Positions 1 to 11,626 of a DNA stretch of 64,000 nucleotides are shown piece after piece; position 1 is the stretch's first letter; the number at the start of each line of letters is the position of its first letter. Where the stretch lies: contig NC_065404.1 in NCBI RefSeq assembly GCF_024362695.1, forward strand, positions 10,084,604 to 10,148,603. Reading direction: 5' to 3'. The notes beneath the pieces were generated by a model. That model saw only the letters and a program-made list of their open reading frames with translations, was not told where the DNA came from and did no database searches. Source of the stretch: Pectinophora gossypiella (taxonomy: Eukaryota; Arthropoda; Insecta; Lepidoptera; Gelechiidae). The position numbers and the translations under genes were made by a program.

Positions 1-2262
1 CACTCATGTGAGCCGTCATAAGTTAAAAAGAGATAAATATACTATCGTCGTAACGTCTTTTGTACTCGTGTAGCGGGTTTGTTATAGAAACGTACCTATA
101 GTATATGTTTTTGTATCAGAACCACTAGTGCCGTTCCATGTCTTTATCGACATTATTATTGGCTAAATATTTCATGTTAGTCCAAGATCTAAAAAAATAT
201 ACATTACAAATTGAATGATTAATTAAATACATTTAATATGGTGGTAATGATTTGTTTTTAAACAGATATAAACCCTGTAAGGTTCTCGAAGAGAAAAGAA
301 TATAAGAAATATTAAAGATACAAAATAACAATCCGCTGCCATTCACGGCGCGAGAGCGAGAGAGAGTGAGTGTGTGAGCGAAAAGGCATGAGGGGCCGTG
401 CATTTAATCGCTGTTACAATTTTTTTTATTTTAAACGCTATACAGCCTCGTTACATACAGAAATAACGACCTAGTATCCATACCTGGGTGGGTAGAACCA
501 CAAGTAAATTAGTTAAAACGATACCTATTTGTACCCTGATAGAAAGATACCTAAGAAGAACCGTACGTTGCGGTGACAGATTCAGAACCACTTATTCAAC
601 GTAATTATCATGGACAAACTTGTTAAAGGTCAATTTATCATTTTTGAATCTATGTCATTTCGCAAGGTGTTATGGCCGAGGAGGTCGAGGACGGTCCATC
701 TAGTCCACATATACTATAGTATCATTTTAATACGACATTGCGGCCACCCTTTGGTTGCTATAAATCACATACCTACCCTTTTATAAAAATTAAATACACG
801 TTTTTCATTGACTTGACCGGAAATCGAATCGGCTCTCGATACAAGAAGTAGACGACCTTCTAGTATATTTCGGGGATTATCTCAATGCGATTAAAGAATA
901 AAAGCAAATACTTCTTTATAAGATTTTTATTCAATATAGTTAGAATACAATGACTACGAAGCACTGAACAATTCCGACTTTTGGTGATAAAAAAAAATAT
1001 TTCCTCTTGTTCACTTTCTTTAGAAGTGTATAGTGTCGGCTCTGGTCGTTATAACTTTACCTGCAAGAATGGCACATATTAACGTGGAGCACACAAATAC
1101 ACAAGCATTCCATGTTTACACATTGCACATAGAAGGAATAATCACAGGTAATTACAAAAATAGTTATTCATACTAATTATTTATAGAAGGAATAATCACA
1201 GGTAATTACCAAAATAGTTATTCATACTAATTATTTTGTGCAATAGAGAATATTTGTATTGTATTGAAATATTTTTTCCATGCTAATGTAGAATACAAAA
1301 ACGAAATAGCTGCAAATTTATCTATAAACTTATAACTAAACTTAAACTCACCTTATGTGAGATATGTGAGTGAATATTGTTGGTACTGCATCTCTATGTA
1401 ATATTTTTGTTTGGTATCCTGCTCGATAGAAAGCAAGATACATCGAAATGTAATTAGCACAGGCTTAAATAAGGAGAAGGCGTCCTTCAGAAGAGAGAAT
1501 TATCTCGTTTCATGGTCTGAATCTAATTGTTTCTTAATTTCTTGTTTCGTAAATTAGGATATTTAGGAAATCTGGAAAATACAATATCTTTATGTAATCT
1601 TCATCCAAATCGGAAACAGGTCGAAAAATAAATTAAACGTGAATAGAATAACGCAACATGTAGATGTTACATTCAAACATAATATTATGTTATCGATATC
1701 AAAGGACAACACTACTTATAATACTTTGGGTACATGATCTGTCAAAGCTGATTAACGTAAAATGTGAAATCAATTATTTGTACAAATGTGACGGCTTTGC
1801 TGAAAATATGCGTCTGCATCGTGTTTAGGGCTCAATAAACTTTACAAAAACCAGACCAGGTAATGTATTTCTTGCACACAAACATGTATTATGTGGTCGA
1901 TAACTTACCCATGGTGAGACATTGTTTGATCGTTCTCCATTATAACACCCATTCTACTCTCACAACCAATAGCTACGCAAGCCATGGTTCATAATGAATA
2001 ACTATTTCACAGATTGTTTATATAAAAAGTTAAAATAATGTCCCAAAACACCAAAAAACTAACGGCAGGTTTGGTATCCAGCTGACTACCACAACATCTC
2101 AAAACGGTAAACACTGACGTTCTAGACAGCGGTGTTTGTCTATGTTTGTTTCTTTTTTCCACAGAGATTGTTGCCATATGGAAGAAAGAGAGCTGTGATA
2201 GTTTGATCGTCACTCTAAAATATTATCCGTCTATTCTATACAAGGTCTTTGTTTGCCCCCTT
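1..2262. other. Flanking DNA, no supported gene
   Basis: This AT-rich stretch has stop codons in all frames at short spacing and no ORF with recognisable homology. It holds a two-copy 54-bp tandem duplication (listed separately) and a short GA/GT-rich tract near 350-380. I see no splice-bounded exon that I can defend. It may be intergenic DNA or an intron of a gene outside the window. Confidence 0.6.
1129..1236. repeat. 54-bp tandem duplication, two copies
   Basis: Two head-to-tail copies of a 54-bp unit (1129-1182 and 1183-1236) both begin ATAGAAGGAATAATCACAGG. They differ at only a few positions, so the duplication is fairly recent. No function is apparent. Confidence 0.85.
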
Positions 2263-2485
2263 GTCAAATTCATTTTTTTTTTTTTTTTTTTTTATGGCAC
2301 TAGTGTTGCTTTGTGCCAATGTCAAGTATTAAAAGATTGGGAAACGAAAAGGAAGGAAATAACATTCGGGAACGGAAATTTACATAAAAATAGGATCAGG
2401 TAAATGGGATAAAAAATAAATATGAGAGTCTAATAAAGTATAAATGAATTAAATAAATAGGATGTAGAAGTAGGTATTATATCTG

Positions 2486-5400
2486 CTATAGTTTAATATC
2501 ATTTAACAAAAGAAAGGAAAATATAATATCACAAAACAAAATAGGATTTAAAATTAAACAGGAAACTCGAGTGGGAAGAGGAACATTGGCGGAAATGAGG
2601 GCATTAAGGAATGATGAACGGTCATATTTAGTGCACACAAAGAAAATGTGGTCCAAGTCCCCAACATCAACACCACATTCACACATGTTACTATCCAGGA
2701 TGCGCAAGCGACCAAGGTGTGCAGGCGTGCACACATGGCCGAAACGCATCCTGCAAAGCATAGATACTGCCTTCTTAGAACTTTTAACCTTAAAAAACCA
2801 AGGCTTAGAAGGTATATGAGGTTGTAAATTATGATAGAGTTTGCCCTTCAGACGGCTACTCTCAACCCAAGACTCATGCCAACTCTCTTTGAGATAGGTT
2901 TTAGGTAAACTAAGCAAATCATGGAAGTAGTTCCTATAAGGAAACATGTCACCATCCTGCACAGCTTCTTTAGCCAATTGGTCAACTTTCTCGTTGCCCC
3001 AGATACCACAGTGGCTGGGTATCCAAACAAAGGTTACAGAAAGGTCACTCAACCTACACTGAAGCAACTTTTCTTTAGTTTGAAATATAATTGGGTAATA
3101 AGGCTTCATCTTGAACGGGAATTTTTCTAATGCCTGCAGGGCGCTTTTAGAGTCACAAAAAACAACGACTTTTTTCAATTTTGCAATAAGGATATATTCA
3201 AGAGCCTTCAATAAACCAAAACATTCTCCAGTAAAGACTGAGGTTTCAGGAGGGAGTTTAATTTTTTGAATAATGTTGTATTGAGGATGAAAAATGCCTA
3301 CACCAACACAGCTAGAACTACACTTCGAGGCATCTGTGAAGATATGGTGCCATTCTGGCCAATTCTCACCCACAAATGAATTAAATTTTGTGCACACGCC
3401 AACGTCATTTTTATCAAAGTCCAAATAATATCGAATATCAGGTGATATCAGTAAAGATTCGTATTTGATGCTGTATAGAGCAAGGGTAGGGGACCGACAC
3501 AAGGGAGACTGAAGCGAAAGAAACTTTTTATAACTCATTACTAGACATGGAATAGTTTTATGTCGCCAATAAGGAGAATTGTCAACGAGGTGAACTAAAT
3601 CAAAGAGTTTAGAATGTAATAAGTGATTTGAAAACTGCATAGATTTAAAGAAAAACCGGTCCGATAAGTATTGCCGTCTTAATCGAAGAGGCGCTTCGAC
3701 ACACTCAACCTGCATTGCATTTACAGGACTAGATCTCATTGCTCCCAATACGATCCTTAAAGCTTTGGACTGAATCTTGTCCAATTTATCCAAACAGTCT
3801 TTGTTACCTCCTTCTAAAAGAAAAGTCCCATAATCAAGAACACTGCGAATAATTGCATTGTATAATAATTTCAGATTAAAGGGATGTGCACCCCACCAAA
3901 CACCCGAGAGACATCTCATAACGTTAAGCATTTTTTCACACTTGAGCACGATGTATTTAAAATAGGCAGCTCCGTTAAGATGACGATCCAACACTACTCC
4001 TAAAAATTTTGCATCCTGCTTAATAGGCAGTGAATTGTGGTTAAATTTTACTATAGGTATTAAGTTCGGCCGATCGCGTGATCGGGAAAAAACTACTACA
4101 GAACTCTTATCAACAGAAAGACTTAGTCCATTGTTATTTAGCCAGCACTTTAAAAGACTAAGTGAATAAGTCAGCGATTCACAAGCACTATCAATATTTT
4201 TATGAACACAGTAAATAAGCAAATCGTCAGCATACTGTAACACGTTAGCACTATTAAGCAAGGATGATTCCAGGTCGTACGCATAAATATTATACAGCAG
4301 TGGACTGAGCACGGAACCTTGGGGTAGACCCCTGTAGATAGTGCGACTAACATCAAGTCCATTACTAGATATCAAAGTAACGTGTCTAACAGAAAGCATA
4401 TTAATGATGAAATTGACTAAGATAATAGGCACATTCAAATTAATCAATTTGTCTTTCAAAACAGGAATAAGTACGTTATCATAAGCTGCCGATATATCTA
4501 AAAACGCCGCAACTACAGAATTTTTCGCAGAGAAAGCTAACTGAATATCAGTAATAAAAACACTAACACTATCAATAGTACATAGACTCTTACGGAAACC
4601 AAACTGACTACGCGACAATAACTGATTCTTCTCAATATACCATTCCAAACGATTTTTGATAAGATGTTCTGCAACTTTTGCCATTACTGATGAGAGCGCT
4701 ATCGGCCTATAAGAGGTTGCCTCATCAGAAGGCTTGCCTGGCTTTAATATTGGTATAATATCCTGAGAACGCCATGAAGTTGGTACATTTCCAGAAGTCA
4801 TTACAGAGTTAATAATATTTAAATAATAATTTAAACCAGAATCACTAAGATGAGAAAGAAATGAATAAGGAATTCCATCCGGCCCAGGTGACGAATCCTT
4901 TACAGTAGAAATCACTCCCTTTAATTCATATAAAGAGAATGGAGAATCCAATGAAAAACAATCCTGCAAAGGTCTAGCAGGTGAAGGAGAGGTAGAAAGC
5001 AGTTCTTCTTGGGGAACCGTCGGAGGAGCAAGCCTGTCGAGGAAACTATCTGTCAATTGCGGAGACAACATAGAAACTGAAGGAGAATCATTAAACGCTT
5101 TCCTGAAACATCTAATGGAACGCCAAACCTCAGAAGGGCATGTTCTTGGGGAAAGAGACGCGCAGAATGCTCTCCAACCTTCTAGTTTTTTATCCCTTAA
5201 AATAATCCTTGTTTCCTCAATAGTATTCTTCAAACTGTGTAGATTTTCATCTGACATGTCATCTGCATAAATTCTCTCAACCTCTTTTCTTCTCCGTACA
5301 GCATAAGAGCACTCCGAATCCCACCAAGGTGGCATAGGAATTGAATCACGCACAGTTCTCTTAATTGGAAAAGATTGATCTGCAGCTTCAAGAATGCACA

Positions 5401-6226
5401 GAGCCAAAGCTCTAGAACATTCATTTTCATTGTCAATTGGGTTCTCTGGTAATTGAGATAATTTGTCATCAATAAGCTGTCTAAATCTATTCCAATCTGC
5501 ATTACTTAAACGGTACTTCAATCGGGGAGTACGCCTCACATTTTTAGCATATCTTACTAAAGTGGAAATTATTAATGGGAAATGGTCACTTCCACAAGTA
5601 GACCGAAAAGTAGACCAAGTAAAATTAGATGCTAAGTTAGGCGTACATATGGTTAGATCAACAGCACTTTCTGTCTCGCACAGACGTGTACGTTCGCCAG
5701 TGTTTAGAATGCATAAGTTATAGTTATCTAAAATGTCTAGTAATCGCCTACCATTCCACCTGGTCACCGCACAACCCCAAGCTATATGGTGGCAGTTGAA
5801 ATCACCCATAACTAGAAAAGGTCTACGAAGAGAAGAAAAAAGGCTTTCTATCTCCTGAAACGCATGCGCATTTGGATGAGGAACATAAACAGACACATAA
5901 GTAATATTATCAATATTTATTCCAACTGCATCAATCATAGTCAAATTATTATTAAATGAAACTCGAGAAAATTGTATCCCATCCCTAATTAACATGGCAG
6001 CACCGCCATAGCTGTCATCTATGTTATACCTGTCACTGTCATAACGTATACAACAATAACCTGAAATTCTGAAAACATGGTCTGGCTTTAACCATGTTTC
6101 AGTTAAAGATATTACAGCTGGCTTATATTTATTGATAAGATAAATTAGGTCAGACTTTTTGGGAAGAATGGACCTGCAATTCCATTGAATTATCGTATCC
6201 ATTGTTGTTTTTTTGAGATAGAGCAT
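2486..6226 (-). CDS. Non-LTR retrotransposon ORF2: endonuclease, reverse transcriptase and RNase H
   Basis: The 1246-residue polyprotein nicks target DNA and copies the element RNA at the nick. An apurinic-type endonuclease occupies about residues 10-225 (QWNCRS, LTETWL, GDFNCHHIAWG, SDHFPLI). The reverse transcriptase occupies about 450-750 (GPDGIPYSFL, AAFLDISAAYD, GLPQGSVLSPLLYNIY, and the catalytic YADD near 663). RNase H follows at about 945-1085, with the D-E-D-D set in FTDAS, GECFGLL, CDSKSAL and VDQLAKEA. A C-terminal Cys/His cluster (CECG...DHIFFVC) is typical of the group. The frame has no internal stop. The first ATG (6226) overlaps ORF1 by 77 nt; a second ATG at 6202 leaves 53 nt of overlap and is closer to the endonuclease start. 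ORF1 and ORF2 are in different frames, so translation probably restarts or shifts there. Confidence 0.93.
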   Translation of the reverse strand: MLYLKKTTMDTIIQWNCRSILPKKSDLIYLINKYKPAVISLTETWLKPDHVFRISGYCCIRYDSDRYNIDDSYGGAAMLIRDGIQFSRVSFNNNLTMIDAVGINIDNITYVSVYVPHPNAHAFQEIESLFSSLRRPFLVMGDFNCHHIAWGCAVTRWNGRRLLDILDNYNLCILNTGERTRLCETESAVDLTICTPNLASNFTWSTFRSTCGSDHFPLIISTLVRYAKNVRRTPRLKYRLSNADWNRFRQLIDDKLSQLPENPIDNENECSRALALCILEAADQSFPIKRTVRDSIPMPPWWDSECSYAVRRRKEVERIYADDMSDENLHSLKNTIEETRIILRDKKLEGWRAFCASLSPRTCPSEVWRSIRCFRKAFNDSPSVSMLSPQLTDSFLDRLAPPTVPQEELLSTSPSPARPLQDCFSLDSPFSLYELKGVISTVKDSSPGPDGIPYSFLSHLSDSGLNYYLNIINSVMTSGNVPTSWRSQDIIPILKPGKPSDEATSYRPIALSSVMAKVAEHLIKNRLEWYIEKNQLLSRSQFGFRKSLCTIDSVSVFITDIQLAFSAKNSVVAAFLDISAAYDNVLIPVLKDKLINLNVPIILVNFIINMLSVRHVTLISSNGLDVSRTIYRGLPQGSVLSPLLYNIYAYDLESSLLNSANVLQYADDLLIYCVHKNIDSACESLTYSLSLLKCWLNNNGLSLSVDKSSVVVFSRSRDRPNLIPIVKFNHNSLPIKQDAKFLGVVLDRHLNGAAYFKYIVLKCEKMLNVMRCLSGVWWGAHPFNLKLLYNAIIRSVLDYGTFLLEGGNKDCLDKLDKIQSKALRIVLGAMRSSPVNAMQVECVEAPLRLRRQYLSDRFFFKSMQFSNHLLHSKLFDLVHLVDNSPYWRHKTIPCLVMSYKKFLSLQSPLCRSPTLALYSIKYESLLISPDIRYYLDFDKNDVGVCTKFNSFVGENWPEWHHIFTDASKCSSSCVGVGIFHPQYNIIQKIKLPPETSVFTGECFGLLKALEYILIAKLKKVVVFCDSKSALQALEKFPFKMKPYYPIIFQTKEKLLQCRLSDLSVTFVWIPSHCGIWGNEKVDQLAKEAVQDGDMFPYRNYFHDLLSLPKTYLKESWHESWVESSRLKGKLYHNLQPHIPSKPWFFKVKSSKKAVSMLCRMRFGHVCTPAHLGRLRILDSNMCECGVDVGDLDHIFFVCTKYDRSSFLNALISANVPLPTRVSCLILNPILFCDIIFSFLLLNDIKL

Positions 6227-7787
6227 TACAAATAACGTCAGCGTTGTACGGTTTTAAGATTTTGTTTTTAAGTAAAATATTGACAAGATTCATAACCATT
6301 TCAATGATTTGTTCTTGGTCTTCCGGATGATGAGTATCAGGATTTTTGGCTTGCAGAGCACACCCATTGCTAGGTGATGGAGGTTGAAATTCGCGAATTA
6401 TAGCATTATGGGCCGCACGATCATATCCCTGAACAGACCGGGGCGGAGCACGAGGCTGTCTGAATACTGTCTTTTTGTATGAAGACGAAGTGGGAGCATT
6501 GTTTGAGTGTGGTTGGCTTGACTGGGCATAAGTAAAATGTTGGGGTGAGGTTGCGAGTGCATCTGCATACGATTTCGAGATAGGAGGATGCAGTTTGATG
6601 GCCTCATTATATGATATACATGAGTGTGCCATAGTATTCTTAATATCTTTTTGCCTTTTGAATTCAGGGCAGGCCTTGCTTGTGGCAAAGTGAAATCCAG
6701 AGCAAGCTACACATGAAGCAGCATCCTCCTCAACAGAACAGAATTGACCTAAATGATTTTGAGCACATTTATAGCACCTAGGTTTGGATTTAGAGCGGCA
6801 CTGATCTTGGGAGTGTCCATAGCGGCAACACACGAAACACTGAATTGTTGGGTATACGTAGATTTCTACGGAAAGAGCATTGTAACACATAAATATTCTT
6901 TTAGGAAGTACCTGCCCATCAAATGTAATTACAACTGTTTGGGAGGGTTGCCAAGATGGAGCTCCATTAACAATCACTTTGTGGTTAAGGCGCCTTACCT
7001 TTAAGATATTACCACAGCCAATAGGAGTAGAGATATTCTCTTTAACTTCTTCCAAAGACCAGTCTGATGGGACTCCTCTTACAAGGCCCATGCGTGTGAC
7101 ATTAAACGTTGGGATGAAAGCTTTGAATCTATTTAAAGCGAGCTTTTCACTGGACAAGAATGAGTTAGCATCAGTAAAAGTTGAGAACCCTACAACACAT
7201 TTGTTCCGCCCTATGCGTTTAACGCTCCCAGGTACAATGTTTTGAAAATTGTTTTTCTTAAGAAAGTTACCAAATGCAATAGGGTGCAGGATGGTACCAC
7301 TATCTTCAGCATCAGTTATACGCTGGACATGGAGGATGTATGGAGCAGCATCTGAACGGAGGTACTCTTTCCGTCCAATTTGAGGAGAGGGCTGAGAAGG
7401 TGGAGGATTTTGTCCTATTGTCGAAGAATGTTGTTCAGAAACATTGTCTATGTTGGGAATACATGAAGAACTGTTATCAAAGCCTTGATCATGTTTAAGT
7501 GGTTCAGGAGGCGGCATCAAGTGTGATTCGTCGAGATCGTTGCAAGAACAAGAAGAATTATCGCACTCTCCGTGTTGTTTCTTTCGTCGTACGCGCTTAT
7601 TACACCCTTTACAAGTTTTTTTAGAGGCACGGACCCTCTTGCGGCCTGGATCTATCGACCCATCCGTTTCCATTCCTGAGCCGTCAAAACCATCGTCCAC
7701 CGAAATAGTTACATTGCAAGCAACAGCCGGGGGACTCAAGCCTTCGCTTGAATCCCCCGCCAAAATGTCGTCAGGGGGTTTGTTCAT
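6150..7787 (-). CDS. Non-LTR retrotransposon ORF1: gag-like nucleic-acid-binding protein
   Basis: A protein of about 545 residues expected to coat element RNA. The N-terminal part is acidic then basic, with a Cys-rich stretch (CKGCNKRVRRKKQHGEC). The middle looks like an RRM-type RNA-binding fold. Three zinc knuckles follow: CFVCCRYGHSQDQC, CYKCAQNHLGQFC and CVACSGFHFATSKAC. This order is usual for ORF1 of I and Jockey elements. I chose the start at 7787 (MNKPPDD). The same frame opens further upstream to 7850, but that part runs into the Harbinger terminal repeat (7848) and cannot be original coding sequence. The stop overlaps the start of ORF2. Confidence 0.9.
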   Translation of the reverse strand: MNKPPDDILAGDSSEGLSPPAVACNVTISVDDGFDGSGMETDGSIDPGRKRVRASKKTCKGCNKRVRRKKQHGECDNSSCSCNDLDESHLMPPPEPLKHDQGFDNSSSCIPNIDNVSEQHSSTIGQNPPPSQPSPQIGRKEYLRSDAAPYILHVQRITDAEDSGTILHPIAFGNFLKKNNFQNIVPGSVKRIGRNKCVVGFSTFTDANSFLSSEKLALNRFKAFIPTFNVTRMGLVRGVPSDWSLEEVKENISTPIGCGNILKVRRLNHKVIVNGAPSWQPSQTVVITFDGQVLPKRIFMCYNALSVEIYVYPTIQCFVCCRYGHSQDQCRSKSKPRCYKCAQNHLGQFCSVEEDAASCVACSGFHFATSKACPEFKRQKDIKNTMAHSCISYNEAIKLHPPISKSYADALATSPQHFTYAQSSQPHSNNAPTSSSYKKTVFRQPRAPPRSVQGYDRAAHNAIIREFQPPSPSNGCALQAKNPDTHHPEDQEQIIEMVMNLVNILLKNKILKPYNADVICNALSQKNNNGYDNSMELQVHSSQKV

Positions 7788-8106
7788 AAGAACATGAAAA
7801 TGAGTTAAAAACTTACCAAATGGCTGATATAGATATATATACACTAACACCCGTATTCTCAGATGTCACTCAAGATTTCCTCCACTCGACTCAACCTTGG
7901 TTGAGGATTTTTGGTATTCATAGTTGACATTTACGTCCTCGACTTATGGTTCTTCCTCACTGGAGGTGAGTAAAAATTGAGGAATGAACTGTCAAATGTA
8001 AGGTACCTCGTGACCTACCTTAAGGACTACTCAACGCTTGAAATCCGTGCGAACGCTTGTTGTGACGATACTTTTTATATTACAAACTTCGATTTTTGTT
8101 ATTAAA

Positions 8107-9241
8107 ATGAGTGATAGTGACTTATATAGTGACTTTGAAGAGTTTATGGATTATGTTTATGATAATCCTTACGATTATCCGGCGCGGAAATATATCAGAG
8201 ACGCTCAAAACCCTTTGGAATGTTACGACGAAGAACAATTTCAAAAACGCTTTCGATTTAGGAAAGATACCGTTGTTCATATGATATTGCCACTGATTGG
8301 ATTGCAATCAAATGTAACCAACAAAGGGTTACCTTTACCACCCATATTGCAACTACTCATAGCGTTAAGATTTTATGCTACAGGAAACTTCCAGGTAAGT
8401 TAGCCATTCAAGCATTTATATAATTACTTATCTACAGTTATAAAAAATATTTACCAAACTATTTCTGTTTCAACAGATTGTTTGCGGAGACCTGCATAAG
8501 ATCAGTCAGCCAGTTGTATCTAAAATCGTGGCTAAGCTATCGAAAATATTAGCAATGAAAGTAGTTGAGTTTATCAAGTTCCCTGGAGCACACGAGAGAG
8601 CCAACGTGAAGAGAGCATTTTACCAACGTGCTCAATTCCCAGGGGTAATCGGGTGCATTGACTGCACTCACGTACCAATTAAAAATCCGAGTCGGGAAAA
8701 TGGAGAACTTTTCAGAAATAGAAAAGGTGAGTTCTCTATAAATGTACAACTAATATGCGGGCCACAAATGTTGATTTACGACATTGTGGCAAGGTGGCCA
8801 GGATCTGCCCATGATTCCCGCATATTCAGCAACAGCCGTTGTAGTATGCGCTTTGAAGAAGGGGATTTAGTAGGTGCTGGCATACTTTTAGGGGACAGTG
8901 GATATGCACAGTCGTCTTACACGTATACTCCCGTGCTAAATCCACAAACACCAGCTCAGGAGCGCTACAACAGATCCCATATCAGTACTAGAAATATTAT
9001 AGAAAGGCTGAATGGTGTCCTGAAAAGAAGATTTGCTTGTTTAAGCAGGAAGCTTCAGAACAAAATAAAAAATGTCCCTAACATCATCGTGGCATGTGCT
9101 GTATTGCACAATATCAGTGTTAACACTAACCAAGAAATGCCAGAACCCTTGAGGTCAAGGATAGACCCACCAACACCTGTTCCAGACAATGAACGAGGTA
9201 GTATTATAAGAGCTAGTTTTATCGCAAGACATTTTAGTTAA
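8107..9241 (+). CDS. Harbinger transposase (HARBI1-type DDE nuclease), two exons
   Basis: The exons are 8107-8394 and 8477-9241 with a GT-AG intron; joined, they encode 350 residues with an open frame across the junction (...YATGNFQ / IVCGDLHKISQPVVSK...). The N-terminal part is acidic with a helix-turn-helix-like region. The DDE_4 nuclease fold follows: first Asp in GCIDCTHV (D158), second Asp in LLGDSGYA (D236) and Glu in NIIERLNGVLKRRF (E272). The protein cuts and rejoins the terminal repeats, usually together with the Myb-like partner encoded on the other strand. An in-frame ATG 69 nt upstream (8038) would add a hydrophobic 23-residue leader; I prefer the ATG at 8107. A poly(A) signal AATAAA is at 9319-9324. 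Confidence 0.93.
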
Positions 9242-9534
9242 GTATAATTTTGTTATGTTAGTTATGTTTCCTCAGCAAAAAGAACGCCTTTTGTACCACT
9301 TGCTTCTTGTATTTAAATAATAAAGAGTTACTGTATTGTGTTATGTACTAGTTTAGTTTCTATCTAGTTGTTAGATATGTATTAAATACCTATAATATTA
9401 TGTTATAATTCATATAGAAAAAGTTCTTAGAAATATTCTTTAAGATTCCATTATTTGTATCATAGTTAAAATTAGTTATTGCTCCAAATACAAGGGATAT
9501 GCTCAATAAAAAAAATGTTATAAAAACTATCAAT

Positions 9535-11626
9535 TTATTTCTTTCTTTCCCTAGAAAGATGCAGCTCTGCTAGCTCTCGCTTAGCCCGGCTGCATAGCAG
9601 CAACTCCTGCGCACTTTCCTTTTCAAGGCGAGCTTTATGATATGTCTCCTCAGCTGCCTTTACGAGCCACTCCCGCTCTGCTACCCTCAATTTGTGTAGC
9701 TCCTCCTCCCTGTCCACTATCACCTGATATCTATCCTTTCGCAAGGTGAACTCCTGATTAATTACATGAGCCCGAATGTTCTTTGAAGCTGAAACGTAAC
9801 AAGAAGATATGTTAAAACGCACGAAAGTTCTGTAGTTCTGTGCAATAAAGTATATTTGATTTGATTTGATTTGATTTGAAAGTTCACAGGCTTAATAAAC
9901 ACAGTTACTTATAATAAACGACATCGTATCAACAGTGGCTGCAAGTTGTCTTTGATTACTTGTGGCTCTGCCCACCCCATTAGGGCTTACGGGCGTGAGT
10001 TTATGTATGTGTATGTACTTATAATAAAAATATTTTTTAACCGATCCTTTTTACTCCGAAGTGAATACGTTTAACTGGCTAATATAAAAAAAGGTCACCA
10101 CAAGTGCTGACAGATGGCCATCACATTCACAGATGTGAATGTAAACAAAAGATAAGAAAGCTCTAAAAACTTTTGTGGACGGAGTTGGGTCGCGCAAGAT
10201 CAGCATGGGGTTTCTAGGAATTTGTTACCAAAAATACATTAGAAATTATTTTAGTTACTTATAAAGCAGATTTTGTTCAACAATATTGCTATAATAAGAA
10301 TACCTTGAGTTTGAGAAGGTGCTCCATAATCATGTTCTCTCAATCCAGTTGATGGTCGACGAGGTAGCTCTACTTGTGCCACAGGAACAGACTCTACAAA
10401 TAAAAAATTCCAAATATGTTACTTAAATAAGGTTACATAAGTGTTCATTAAACACACCTCTTTCTTAAAATCTTTAAAATCTTCACACTGGTTTAGATTA
10501 CTTGTAATAATAATCAAGCCTATAGTTTTGTTTAAATGTACTAGATAATCAACTTAAGAAAATATCTAAGAAAATACCTTGAATTAGAGAAGGTGGCTCA
10601 TAATCGGAGAGACGAGACCCGGCTGATGGACGATATTGATTATCCATTATTTCAATATCAACTTCCACAGGAATAGCTTCTGCAAAAAAGGCAAAACATA
10701 ATGTATTCTGCAAAAAAAATATGTTGTTTATTGTGTTAGAAATGGCAAAAAATATAGCTTAACTATTATACTTTGTATTTGGGATGGTCCTTCGCCAGGT
10801 GAGGTATTAGCGGGTGCTGCAGGGGCTGCAGGTGCAGGGAGATCGGGTACTGGGGCTAACATGTTGTGGTCCAACACCATATCTGGAATGAAAATGTTAT
10901 CAATTGCTATAATTTTTACTTGCAAGAGCCACTCGGCGAAATTCTATTAACTTTCAACTGAACATAGAAAAGAGATATAAAAAACATACCTTTAGTAAGT
11001 GGAATAAGGTATGTATGTATATCCTGATAACTCACCACTATCACTATCAAACACGCCTTGTAGCTCTATATTTGTGGCATCCAAAAGAGCAGCATCAATA
11101 GCCTCCTGGGAGCCTTGAGAGGTACTAGCTGCATACAACCCACCTCCGGTCCTCATGCGTTCCCTTCCAAATTCAAATGAAAAAAAGAGAAGCTTAAAAA
11201 TAACATTACTTACAGCATTGCACTCTGTTTTGTAACAATAGTAAATAATTAAATATTTACTTTTAAGAAAGTATATGATATTTTACCTTTTTTCTTGTGC
11301 TAGAAATTGTTTTCTTCTGGTTTTTAAATTGTCCCAACATTTTTTTAATTGTGCCTCTGTTCGCTAAAAGAAATCAAAGGTTTGTTTGTAAGTTTAATCA
11401 AAATCAGGAATGATATTAATATTATGTGCTACAATTAGGTACTTACTTTACTATTGGTCGCAATGGAGTTAAATTCTTGTGTAAGGCGTACCCAAGCCAT
11501 TTTTTTTACATTTGCATTTCCAGCCCCAATAGTTGCAGCAGAATTTAATTTATATTTCAAAACTAATTCCTGCAGACACACTTTTTCGTGTTCAGTGAAA
11601 GTTTGTCTTGTTGATCCGCTCGACAT
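9535..11626 (-). CDS. Harbinger accessory Myb/SANT-like DNA-binding protein, seven exons
   Basis: Minus-strand exons 11447-11626, 11287-11363, 11036-11163, 10772-10882, 10578-10679, 10304-10393 and 9535-9788 join in one frame to 313 residues. The first two exons hold a Myb/SANT-like domain (FTEHEKVCLQELVLKYK ... AQLKKCWDNLKTRRKQ), followed by RERMRTGGG, as in MSANTD proteins. The last exon is a charged coiled coil (EEELHKLRVAEREWLVKAAE). Exons 4-6 are all phase 1 and multiples of three; exons 5 and 6 encode similar peptides (IPVEVDIEIM...SLIQG and VPVAQVELP...SQTQG), which suggests exon duplication. In Harbinger systems the Myb-like partner binds the transposon ends and helps bring the transposase into the nucleus; that role is inferred here. 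Confidence 0.85.
9836..10019 (+). repeat. Dispersed retroelement fragments inside an intron of the Harbinger accessory gene
   Basis: A tail GTGCAATAAAGTATATTTGA followed by repeats of TTTGA (about 9840-9880) looks like the 3' end of a lepidopteran LINE or SINE. Next comes a stretch with CTTGTGGCTCTGCCCACC (about 9940-10017) that recurs inverted at 62095-62183. Both lie in the intron 9789-10303. Confidence 0.6.

Noticed and set aside
6753..7245. Plus-strand ORFs within LINE ORF1
   Set aside because: Antisense shadows of the zinc-knuckle coding region.
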